Shown: positions 1-5,267 of the stretch, one piece after another
Layout of the letters: each line of letters opens with the position of its first letter
Numbering within the stretch: the stretch's first letter is position 1
NCBI GenBank assembly: GCA_903871865.1
Contig: CAIQIL010000502.1
Location: 1 to 5,267, forward strand
Direction of reading: 5' to 3'
Length of the DNA: 5,267 nucleotides
DNA from: an uncultured Burkholderiales bacterium
GTDB lineage: Bacteria; Pseudomonadota; Gammaproteobacteria; Burkholderiales; Burkholderiaceae_C
The notes under the pieces: generated by a model
Database searches by the model: none
What the model saw: only the letters and a program-made list of their open reading frames with translations
Told to the model about the DNA's origin: nothing
Program-made: the position numbers and the translations under genes

Positions 1-654
1 CGTCAGCTTGCCCACCTTGGGCGCGATCGCCGGCACGAACTGGATGGCGCTGGCGCCGCTGCCGATCACCGCCACGCGCTGGTCGTCCAGCGTGTGCCCG
101 TGGTCCCAGGTGGCCGAGTGGAAGGCCTTGCCCGCGAAGGTGGCCATGCCGGGGATGTCGGGGATGGCCGGGTTGCTCAGGCCGCCCATGCCCGACACCA
201 GCACCTCGGACTCGAAGACGCGGCCATCTTCGGCCGTCACCACCCACAGCTGGCGGGCCTCGTCGTAGCGGGCGCCCACGAGCTTGGCGTGGAAACGCAC
301 GTGGCGCAGCAGGTCGTACTTGGTGGCGACGTGTTTCAGGTAGGCGAAGATTTCCGGCTGCGGCGCGTACAGGCGCGACCAGTTCGGGTTGGGCTCGAAG
401 GAGAAGGAATACAGGTGCGATTCGACGTCGCAGGCGCAGCCCGGGTAGGTGTTGTCGCGCCAGGTGCCGCCGACATCGCTCGCGCGCTCCAGCAGCACGA
501 AATCTTCCTCGCCTTGCGCGCGCAGCTTCACGCCCATGCACAGGCCCGAGAAGCCCGTGCCGACCACGGTGATGCGGTGGCGCTCCACGCCCGAGGCCGG
601 TGACATCGGGCCCTGGCCTGTGCCGTGGGCTGCTTGGAAATCGTGCGGTTTCAT
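1..654 (-). CDS. Baeyer-Villiger-type flavin monooxygenase, N-terminal part (3' end beyond window)
   Basis: The gene reads leftward from ATG at 654-652 and stays open for 218 codons to the window edge; the family usually has about 480-550 residues, so more than half is missing. An FAD-binding Rossmann motif lies at residues 30-38 (VVGTGFSGL). GGTWRDNTYPGCACD at 62-76 fits the family pattern [AG]GxWxxxx[FY]P[GM]xxxD. FAGKAFHSATWD at 173-184 fits the BVMO fingerprint FxGxxxHxxxW[PD] exactly. A second dinucleotide motif (VIGSGASAIQ, 196-205) begins the NADPH domain. Such enzymes use NADPH, FAD and O2 to insert oxygen next to a ketone, or oxidise heteroatoms, in the cytoplasm; the substrate cannot be read from this fragment. 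No strong Shine-Dalgarno precedes the ATG. Met17 (606-604) is an alternative start that would still keep the whole FAD domain. The gene is divergent from a TetR-type regulator, which suggests ligand-controlled expression. The family is secure; calling it a true BVMO rather than a related FMO rests on the two fingerprints. Confidence 0.9.
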   Translation of the reverse strand, partial: MKPHDFQAAHGTGQGPMSPASGVERHRITVVGTGFSGLCMGVKLRAQGEEDFVLLERASDVGGTWRDNTYPGCACDVESHLYSFSFEPNPNWSRLYAPQPEIFAYLKHVATKYDLLRHVRFHAKLVGARYDEARQLWVVTAEDGRVFESEVLVSGMGGLSNPAIPDIPGMATFAGKAFHSATWDHGHTLDDQRVAVIGSGASAIQFVPAIAPKVGKLT

Positions 655-689
655 GGTGGCGATGGCCCGGTGTGTCAGGGAAGCTTGCC

Positions 690-724
690 TTGACTTTTGA
701 CAAAGATTCTTGTCAGAATAACTT
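690..724 (+). promoter_or_regulatory. Possible rightward promoter for tetR (ambiguous)
   Basis: Two weak pairings are possible. TTGACT (690-695) with CAGAAT (714-719) has 18 bp spacing; TTGACA (697-702) with TAACTT (719-724) has 16 bp. Neither -10 box is convincing, but one promoter is expected here because no other upstream room exists. Both options overlap operator copy 1, which would allow autorepression. Confidence 0.3.
698..715. promoter_or_regulatory. TetR-type operator, copy 1 (TGACA-N8-TGTCA)
   Basis: TGACA at 698-702 and its reverse complement TGTCA at 711-715 flank 8 bp. The symmetry extends one more base pair inward (A703/T710). It lies in the divergent gap between the monooxygenase and tetR genes, overlapping the end of the leftward -10 box and the predicted start site. 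An 18-bp imperfect palindrome here is the kind of site a TetR-family dimer binds. Binding is inferred from position and from the presence of a second copy. Confidence 0.6.
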
Positions 725-743
725 TGACAATGATCCATGTCAA
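715..743 (-). promoter_or_regulatory. Leftward sigma70-type promoter for the monooxygenase gene
   Basis: Read on the minus strand, a perfect -35 box TTGACA (743-738) is followed after exactly 17 bp by TATTCT (720-715), which matches TATAAT at four of six positions. The predicted transcription start is near 708, leaving a leader of roughly 54 nt before the ATG at 654. The -35 box lies inside the right-hand operator and the -10 box touches the left-hand operator, so a bound repressor should block it. The boxes are seen directly; promoter activity is inferred. Confidence 0.6.
725..742. promoter_or_regulatory. TetR-type operator, copy 2 (TGACA-N8-TGTCA)
   Basis: TGACA at 725-729 and TGTCA at 738-742 have the same 8-bp spacing as the first copy. 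The symmetry extends one base outward (T724/A743) and the central GATC is also symmetric. The centre is 27 bp from that of copy 1. The site covers the -35 box of the leftward promoter and ends 14 bp before the tetR ATG, so one bound repressor could control both directions. Confidence 0.6.
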
Positions 744-746
744 TAT

Positions 747-751
747 AGGGA
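747..751 (+). promoter_or_regulatory. Ribosome binding site for tetR
   Basis: AGGGA lies 5 nt before ATG at 757. It decides the start: the upstream in-frame TTG at 697 would translate through both operators and lacks a comparable site. Confidence 0.6.
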
Positions 752-756
752 TCACC

Positions 757-1416
757 ATGGAATCCGCCTTGCCTGACACCCCCCCCTCCCCGAAGCGCCG
801 TTACGGTGGCGTGCTGCCCGAAGAGCGCCAGCGCCTGCGCCGCGCCAAGCTCATCGAGGGCGCCATCGAGGTGTTCGGCACCAAGGGCTTCCACGCGGCC
901 ACCGTGCGCGAGGTTTGCGTGGCCGCCCACCTGACCGAGCGCTACTTCTACGAATCCTTCAAGACGCTGCCCCAGCTCTTCCTGGCCACCTACGCCGACC
1001 TGCGCGAGCAGCTCATGGCCCTGACGCTGGCCGCGCTCAAAAAAGCCGAGCCGACGCCGCTGGGCATGCTGGAGCCGGCCATCCGCGTCTTCCTGGAGTT
1101 CATCCGCGACGACCCGCGCCGCGGCCGCATCATGCTGGTGGATTCGCTGGGCGTGAACGACGAGGTCGCTGCCCTGAGTGGCGCCACCGCGCGCGACTAC
1201 TCGACCATGCTGCGCCACTACCTGCACCTGCTGGTGCCCGAGCCGCAGATGGGCGACGTCAACCTCGACCTGCTGGCCGACGGCATGATCGGCCTGAACG
1301 TCTTGCTGGCCGCGCGCTGGATGCATGACGGCTTCGCCGAACCCATCGACAAGGTCGTGCAGACCAACCTGTTGCCCTACCAGGGGCTGATGTCCTTGGC
1401 CGGCAAGCCCGCCTGA
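757..1416 (+). CDS. TetR-family transcriptional regulator
   Basis: The 219-residue protein has the usual TetR-family length. The N-terminal DNA-binding domain spans about residues 28-75: a first helix (RRAKLIEGAIEVFGTKGF) followed by the helix-turn-helix around 48-68 (ATVREVCVAAHLTERYFYESF), with the family-typical pattern T-V-R-E-V and the Y-F-Y-E-S-F recognition-helix end. The C-terminal part (about 80-219) is helical and should bind a ligand and form the dimer; I do not recognise a ligand class. The ATG at 757 is chosen for its AGGGA site and because it begins just after the operators. The first 20 residues are Pro- and Arg-rich, and their codons include a run of eight C. The gene is divergent from the monooxygenase gene with two operators between them, so it most likely represses that gene and itself until a substrate or related compound binds. 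It converges on trhO. Confidence 0.9.
   Translation: MESALPDTPPSPKRRYGGVLPEERQRLRRAKLIEGAIEVFGTKGFHAATVREVCVAAHLTERYFYESFKTLPQLFLATYADLREQLMALTLAALKKAEPTPLGMLEPAIRVFLEFIRDDPRRGRIMLVDSLGVNDEVAALSGATARDYSTMLRHYLHLLVPEPQMGDVNLDLLADGMIGLNVLLAARWMHDGFAEPIDKVVQTNLLPYQGLMSLAGKPA
779..786 (+). repeat. C8 homopolymer tract inside the tetR gene
   Basis: Eight consecutive C residues fall in codons 8-10 of the tetR gene (Thr-Pro-Pro), followed by T and four more C. A gain or loss of one base would shift the frame before the DNA-binding domain. Confidence 0.85.
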
Positions 1417-1428
1417 GCTGGGCCCAGC
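1417..1428. other. 12-bp perfect palindrome in the convergent gap (possible weak bidirectional terminator)
   Basis: GCTGGGCCCAGC begins at the base after the tetR stop codon and occupies most of the 21-bp gap before the trhO stop. It reads the same on both strands. There is no T-tract on either side and no loop apart from the central bases, so it is not a classical intrinsic terminator; a weak hairpin or a chance G+C-rich palindrome is equally possible. Confidence 0.3.
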
Positions 1429-1437
1429 CGCAGCCCT

Positions 1438-2226
1438 TCAGCCCTTGCCGCGGCTCGCCTTGGTGGCGCGGCGGCTGGCGGCCTGGCCCACCTGCAGGTC
1501 GGCGGCCAGGGCCTCGCGCCCATCGAAGACGAAGCAGTCGCCTTGCCAGTGGGCGCCGTCGGTCAGCTCGAAGTACTTGAGGATGCCGCCTTCGAGCTGG
1601 TAGACGTGCTCGATGCCCGCTGCCGCCATGTACAGCGCGGCTTTCTCGCAGCGGATGCCGCCCGTGCAGAAACTCACCACGGTCTTGCCTTCGAACTCGG
1701 CCTTGTGTGCCTGCACAGCCTCGGGGAACTCGCTGAATTTGGCGATGCGCCAGTCGATGGCGCCCTCGAAGGTGCCGTAGTCCACCTCGAAGTCGTTGCG
1801 CGTGTCCAGCGTGACCACGGGACGGCCCGCGTCGTCGTGGCCCTGGGCCAGCCATTGGCGCAGCACGGCCGGCGCGACGGCGGGAGCGCGGCCCGCATCG
1901 CCCACGGCATCCGGGCGGATGGTGGGGTGGTTCATGCGGATGATCTCGCCCTTGACCTTGACCAGCAGCTTCTTGAAGGGCACGGTGTCCGACCAGCTCT
2001 CCTTGGGGGCCAGCTGGGCGAAACGCGGGTCGGCCTGCAGCACCGCGACCCAGCTGCGCACCGCCTCGGGCGGGCCGGCCAGGAAGAGGTTGATGCCCTC
2101 CTCGGCGATCAGGACCGTGCCTTTGAGCTCGCGTGCCAGGGCCTCGGCGTGCAGGCGCTCGCGCAGCTCGGCCGTGTCACGCAGGGTGACGAAGAGGTAG
2201 GAGGAGATGTTGAGCACCGCAGACAT
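1438..2226 (-). CDS. trhO: tRNA uridine(34) hydroxylase, rhodanese-domain TrhO/YceA (UPF0176) family
   Basis: The 262-residue protein matches the YceA/TrhO family, which performs oxygen-dependent hydroxylation of wobble uridine 34 in tRNA, the first step towards 5-(carboxy)methoxyuridine. The N-terminal domain (about 1-95) carries the family segments KGTVLIAEEGIN (35-46) and the FKKLLVKVKGEI stretch (84-95). The rhodanese domain (about 115-220) has DTRNDFE (141-147) and the active loop CTGGIRCEKA (187-196), with Cys187 at the catalytic position and Cys193 nearby, then VYQLEGGILKY (208-218). E. coli YceA is about 350 residues and continues after the CFVFD segment into a Cys-rich tail; here the protein stops about 27 residues after CFVFD (231-235) with a basic Ala/Arg/Lys tail. 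The start at 2226 matches the family N-terminus and sits 6 nt after a TACAAT box. A longer start at 2292 would overlap dnaE and add unrelated residues. The gene is divergent from dnaE. Confidence 0.9.
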   Translation of the reverse strand: MSAVLNISSYLFVTLRDTAELRERLHAEALARELKGTVLIAEEGINLFLAGPPEAVRSWVAVLQADPRFAQLAPKESWSDTVPFKKLLVKVKGEIIRMNHPTIRPDAVGDAGRAPAVAPAVLRQWLAQGHDDAGRPVVTLDTRNDFEVDYGTFEGAIDWRIAKFSEFPEAVQAHKAEFEGKTVVSFCTGGIRCEKAALYMAAAGIEHVYQLEGGILKYFELTDGAHWQGDCFVFDGREALAADLQVGQAASRRATKASRGKG

Positions 2227-2240
2227 CCGCGCATTGTAGG
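2224..2240 (-). promoter_or_regulatory. trhO promoter -10 element fused to the start codon (leaderless type)
   Basis: On the minus strand CCTACAAT (2240-2233) is followed by GCGCGG and then ATG (2226-2224). With TACAAT as the -10 box, the expected transcription start falls on the A of ATG. No Shine-Dalgarno sequence is present and no good -35 box is visible. The element is seen directly; leaderless transcription is inferred. Confidence 0.55.
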
Positions 2241-2271
2241 AAACGCGTCCCGGGGGCTGGCGGCCAAGCTC

Positions 2272-2288
2272 CCTACAATCCCCGGATG
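2272..2288 (+). promoter_or_regulatory. dnaE promoter -10 element fused to the start codon (leaderless type)
   Basis: CCTACAAT (2272-2279) is followed by CCCCGG and then ATG (2286-2288). It matches the trhO element on the other strand at 15 of 17 positions. TACAAT differs from TATAAT at one base and sits 6 nt before ATG, placing the predicted transcript start at or next to the start codon. There is no Shine-Dalgarno sequence and no clear -35 box 16-18 bp upstream. Confidence 0.55.
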
Positions 2289-5267
2289 GCATTCGTTCAC
2301 CTGCGCTCCCACACCGAATTTTCTGTCGTTGACGGCACCGTCCGCATCGACGACCTGGTCAAGGCCGCCCTGAAAGATGGGCAGCCGGCGGTGGCGGTGA
2401 CCGACCTCTCCAACCTGTTCGGTGCGGTCAAGCTGTATTCATCGGCGCGTAAAAAAGGCGTTCAGCCCATCATCGGTGCCGATGTGTGGCTGGAGCCCGA
2501 AGAGGTCGGCAAGGCGCCCACCCGCCTGCTGTTGCTGATCCAGAACCGCGCGGGCTACCTGCGCCTGTGCGAGTTGCTGGGCGAGGCCTGGACGGCGCCG
2601 GGCCAGCGCACGCACGCCTGGGTGAACTGGGCCTCGCTGGCCGAGCGCAACGAGGGCTTGATCTGCCTGGCCGGTGCCGAAATGGGCATCGTCGGCCAGG
2701 CCTTGCAGATGGGCGATGTGGCCAAGGCCGAAGCCTGGGCGCGCAAGCTGGCCGACACCTTCCCGGGCCGCTTCTACATCGAGCTGCAGCGCGGCGGGCA
2801 CAACACCAACGAGCCGCACATCCGCGCCGCCGTGCCCCTGGCCGCGAGCCTGAAGCTGCCCGTGGTGGCCACCCACCCCATCCAGTTCCAGGCGCCCGAT
2901 GACTTCGAAGCCCACGAGGCGCGCACCTGCATCGCCGAGGGCGAAACCCTGGGCAACCCCAAGCGCATCAAGCGCTTCACGCGCGAACAGCACTTCAAGA
3001 CCACGGCCGAGATGCAGGCCTTGTTCGCCGACATCCCCTCGGCCATCGCCAACACCGTGGCCATTGCGCGGCGCTGTGCGCTGACGCTGGTGCTGGGCAA
3101 GCCGCAGCTGCCCAATTTCCCGACGCCGATCATGGCGGACGGCCAACCGCAGCCCATGGAGGACTACTTCCGCGAGCTGTCCCACATCGGCCTGGAAGAG
3201 CGCCTGCTGCACCTTTTTCCAAAAGAAGACGAGCGCAACGCGCAGCGCGCCCACTACGTCGAGCGCCTGGACTTCGAGGTCAACACGATCCTGAAGATGG
3301 GCTTCCCTGGCTACTTCCTGATCGTGCAGGACTTCATCAACTGGGCCAAGAACAACGGCTGCCCCGTGGGCCCGGGCCGGGGCTCCGGGGCTGGCTCGCT
3401 GGTGGCCTACGCGCTGAAGATCACCGACCTGGACCCGCTCAAGTACAACCTGCTGTTCGAGCGCTTCCTGAACCCGGAACGGGTCTCGATGCCCGACTTC
3501 GACATCGACTTCTGCCAGGGCAACCGCGACCGCGTCATCGACTACGTCAAAGACCGCTACGGCCGCGATGCCGTCTCGCAGATCGCCACCTTCGGCACCA
3601 TGGCCGCCAAGGCCGCGCTGCGCGACGTGGGCCGGGTGCTGGGCATGGGCTATGGCCACGTGGACAGCATCGCCAAGCTCATTCCCGCGCCGCCGGGCAA
3701 GACCGTGACGCTGGCCAAGGTGCCCGCCGAGCCCGACCCCGGCATCATCTACGCCCGCAAGGAAGCGCCCGAGCTGGAGCAGCGCGAAGCCGCTGAGGAA
3801 GAGGTGGCCTCGCTGCTGGAGCTGGCCACGCGCGTCGAAGGCATGGTGCGCAACATCGGCATGCACGCGGGGGGCGTGCTGATCGCGCCGGGCAAGATCA
3901 CCGACTTCTGTCCGCTCTACCAGCAGCCGGGCAGCGACTCGGCCGTGAGCCAGTACGACAAGGACGACGTCGAAGCCATCGGCCTGGTGAAGTTCGACTT
4001 CCTGGGCCTGGCCACGCTGACCATCCTGGAGCTGGCCAAGGACTACATCGTCGCGCGCCACCCCGATCAGAAAGACTTCGACTTCGCCAAGATCCCGCTC
4101 GACGACGCGGCGGCCTACCGGCTGCTGGCCGAAGGCAAGACGGTGGCCGTGTTCCAGCTGGAATCCCGCGGCATGCAAGGGATGCTGCGCGATGCCAAGC
4201 CCAGCGTCTTCGAGGACATCATCGCGCTGGTGGCGCTCTACCGACCGGGCCCGATGGACCTGATCCCTTCGTTCTGCGCGCGCAAGCACGGCCGCGAGGA
4301 GGTGACCTACCCGCACCCGCTGATGGCGACCGTGCTGCAGGAAACCTACGGGATCATGGTCTACCAGGAGCAGGTGATGCAGGTGGCCCAGATCGTGGGC
4401 GGCTACTCGCTGGGCGGTGCCGACCTGCTGCGCCGCGCCATGGGCAAGAAGAAGGTCGAGGAGATGCAGCACCACCGCGGCATCTTCGCGGAAGGGGCGG
4501 CGAAGAACGGCATCGAGGCGCCGCTGGCCAACGAGATCTTCGACCTGATGGAGAAGTTCGCGGGCTACGGCTTCAACAAGTCGCACGCTGCCGCTTACGC
4601 CTTGCTGGCCTACCACACGGCCTGGCTCAAGGCCCACTACACGGCCGAGTTCTTCTCAGGGAACATGAGCGTGTCGAGTGACGACACGGACAAGCTCAAG
4701 ATCTTCCACGACGATGCCACGCAGAACTTCGGCATCACCTTCACGCCGCCCGATGTGAACCAGGGCGAGTGGCGCTTCGTGCCCACGGGCAAGAAGACCA
4801 TCTGCTACGCGCTGGGCGCGGTCAAGGGCACGGGGCAGGGCGCGATCGAAGCGCTGGTGCGCGAGCGCACCGAGAACGGCCCATTCAAAAGCTTCTTCGA
4901 TTTCTGCGCACGGGTGGACCGCAAGCAGGTCAACAAGCGCGTGGTCGAGGCGCTCATCAAAGGTGGCGCCTTCGATTCGCTGGAGCCCCACCGCGCCAGC
5001 CTGCTGGCCAGCGTGGGCCTGGCCTTCGAGTACGGCGACACCCTCGTGGCCAATGCCGACCAGGGCGGCCTGTTCGACTTCGGCGACAGCCATGCCGCCT
5101 CCACCAACGAGCCCGAGCTGGTGACGGCCGAGCCCTGGACGCTCAAGGAGCGCCTGTCGCTCGAAAAAACTGCGATCGGTTTCTACCTCTCGGGCCACCT
5201 CTTCGACGAGGCCGAGTCCGAGGTGCGGCGCTTTGCCAAGCAGCGCATCGGCGACTTGAAGGACAGC
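2286..5267 (+). CDS. dnaE: DNA polymerase III alpha subunit (replicative polymerase), N-terminal 994 residues; 3' end beyond window
   Basis: The frame is open for exactly 994 codons to the edge; DnaE is usually about 1,160-1,180 residues. The protein is the catalytic subunit of the replicase, extending DNA together with the epsilon exonuclease and the beta clamp. The N-terminal PHP domain begins at HLRSHTEFSVVDG (5-17). The palm holds PVGPGRGSGAGS (360-371) and the acidic motif PDFDIDF, giving Asp404 and Asp406, equivalent to E. coli Asp401/Asp403. The third catalytic Asp is probably Asp571 in KFDFLGL. LRRAMGKKK (715-723) and GYGFNKSH (760-767) mark the fingers region. QGGLF (926-930) sits where E. 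coli DnaE has its clamp-binding QADMF. The window stops just before the OB fold, so that domain and the tau-binding end are not seen. All catalytic residues are present, with no frameshift, so this looks like the main replicase rather than the DnaE2/ImuC type. The start is set by the conserved N-terminus and by the TACAAT box 6 nt upstream. Confidence 0.97.
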   Translation, partial: MAFVHLRSHTEFSVVDGTVRIDDLVKAALKDGQPAVAVTDLSNLFGAVKLYSSARKKGVQPIIGADVWLEPEEVGKAPTRLLLLIQNRAGYLRLCELLGEAWTAPGQRTHAWVNWASLAERNEGLICLAGAEMGIVGQALQMGDVAKAEAWARKLADTFPGRFYIELQRGGHNTNEPHIRAAVPLAASLKLPVVATHPIQFQAPDDFEAHEARTCIAEGETLGNPKRIKRFTREQHFKTTAEMQALFADIPSAIANTVAIARRCALTLVLGKPQLPNFPTPIMADGQPQPMEDYFRELSHIGLEERLLHLFPKEDERNAQRAHYVERLDFEVNTILKMGFPGYFLIVQDFINWAKNNGCPVGPGRGSGAGSLVAYALKITDLDPLKYNLLFERFLNPERVSMPDFDIDFCQGNRDRVIDYVKDRYGRDAVSQIATFGTMAAKAALRDVGRVLGMGYGHVDSIAKLIPAPPGKTVTLAKVPAEPDPGIIYARKEAPELEQREAAEEEVASLLELATRVEGMVRNIGMHAGGVLIAPGKITDFCPLYQQPGSDSAVSQYDKDDVEAIGLVKFDFLGLATLTILELAKDYIVARHPDQKDFDFAKIPLDDAAAYRLLAEGKTVAVFQLESRGMQGMLRDAKPSVFEDIIALVALYRPGPMDLIPSFCARKHGREEVTYPHPLMATVLQETYGIMVYQEQVMQVAQIVGGYSLGGADLLRRAMGKKKVEEMQHHRGIFAEGAAKNGIEAPLANEIFDLMEKFAGYGFNKSHAAAYALLAYHTAWLKAHYTAEFFSGNMSVSSDDTDKLKIFHDDATQNFGITFTPPDVNQGEWRFVPTGKKTICYALGAVKGTGQGAIEALVRERTENGPFKSFFDFCARVDRKQVNKRVVEALIKGGAFDSLEPHRASLLASVGLAFEYGDTLVANADQGGLFDFGDSHAASTNEPELVTAEPWTLKERLSLEKTAIGFYLSGHLFDEAESEVRRFAKQRIGDLKDS

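Noticed and set aside
94..603. 169-codon plus-strand frame across the monooxygenase
   Set aside because: Antisense shadow of a gene with clear BVMO fingerprints.
697..756. Upstream TTG start giving a 20-residue longer TetR protein
   Set aside because: The extension would translate both operators and part of the promoter, and the extra residues do not resemble a TetR N-terminus. ATG at 757 has a well-placed AGGGA.
2227..2292. Upstream ATG at 2292 extending TrhO by 22 residues
   Set aside because: It would overlap the dnaE start codon, and the family N-terminus matches the ATG at 2226.
1543..2373. 276-codon plus-strand frame across trhO
   Set aside because: It lies opposite the conserved trhO frame and reads out of frame into dnaE; the protein has no recognisable domain.
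3213..3225. CTTTT-TCC-AAAAG inverted repeat in dnaE, considered as a hairpin or frameshift site
   Set aside because: The frame continues with conserved DnaE sequence on both sides, there is no downstream structure or alternative frame, and the stem is only five A/T-rich pairs.
2439..4637. 732-codon open frame on the minus strand opposite dnaE
   Set aside because: It is antisense to a fully conserved dnaE frame with catalytic motifs. Its His-, Val-, Gly- and Gln-rich composition is what a G+C-rich gene gives in a shadow frame, and no domain is recognisable.
4656..5198. 180-codon minus-strand frame opposite the dnaE 3' part
   Set aside because: Same shadow effect as the longer antisense frame; no domain and no translation signals.
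1..5267. Mobile elements, CRISPR arrays, tRNA genes, toxin-antitoxin or phage-defence genes
   Set aside because: No direct-repeat arrays, transposase motifs, tRNA-like folds or small unexplained genes were found; nearly all the sequence is covered by four recognisable genes.

Overview
The window is a G+C-rich (about two thirds by eye) chromosomal segment with bacterial coding style and dense packing: four protein genes, no RNA genes, no mobile elements and no CRISPR. The DnaE sequence (for example the YRPGPMDLIPSF stretch), the divergent trhO-dnaE arrangement and the codon use point to a betaproteobacterium, most likely Burkholderiales and plausibly Comamonadaceae. This placement is inferred from sequence style, not from a search.

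Layout from left to right. (1) Positions 1-654, minus strand: the N-terminal 218 residues of a flavin-dependent Baeyer-Villiger-type monooxygenase (BVMO); its C-terminal part lies beyond the left edge. (2) Positions 655-756: a divergent control region with two copies of the operator TGACA-N8-TGTCA, 27 bp apart. They overlap a good leftward sigma70-type promoter. (3) Positions 757-1416, plus strand: a TetR-family repressor, the probable regulator of the monooxygenase and of itself. (4) Positions 1438-2226, minus strand: a rhodanese-domain TrhO/YceA-type tRNA uridine(34) hydroxylase. It converges on the tetR gene with a 21-bp gap and lacks the usual Cys-rich tail. (5) Positions 2227-2285: a short divergent promoter region in which both flanking genes carry CCTACAAT-N4-GG directly before ATG, suggesting leaderless mRNAs. 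(6) Positions 2286-5267, plus strand: the first 994 codons of dnaE, the catalytic alpha subunit of DNA polymerase III, running off the right edge.

The genes form two functional blocks: an accessory, probably ligand-inducible oxygenation module (BVMO plus TetR), and a housekeeping block (tRNA wobble modification and the replicative polymerase). I do not see a new multi-gene system. The observations most worth following are regulatory: the tandem operators, the mirror-image leaderless promoters of trhO and dnaE, and a C8 tract near the start of the tetR gene.
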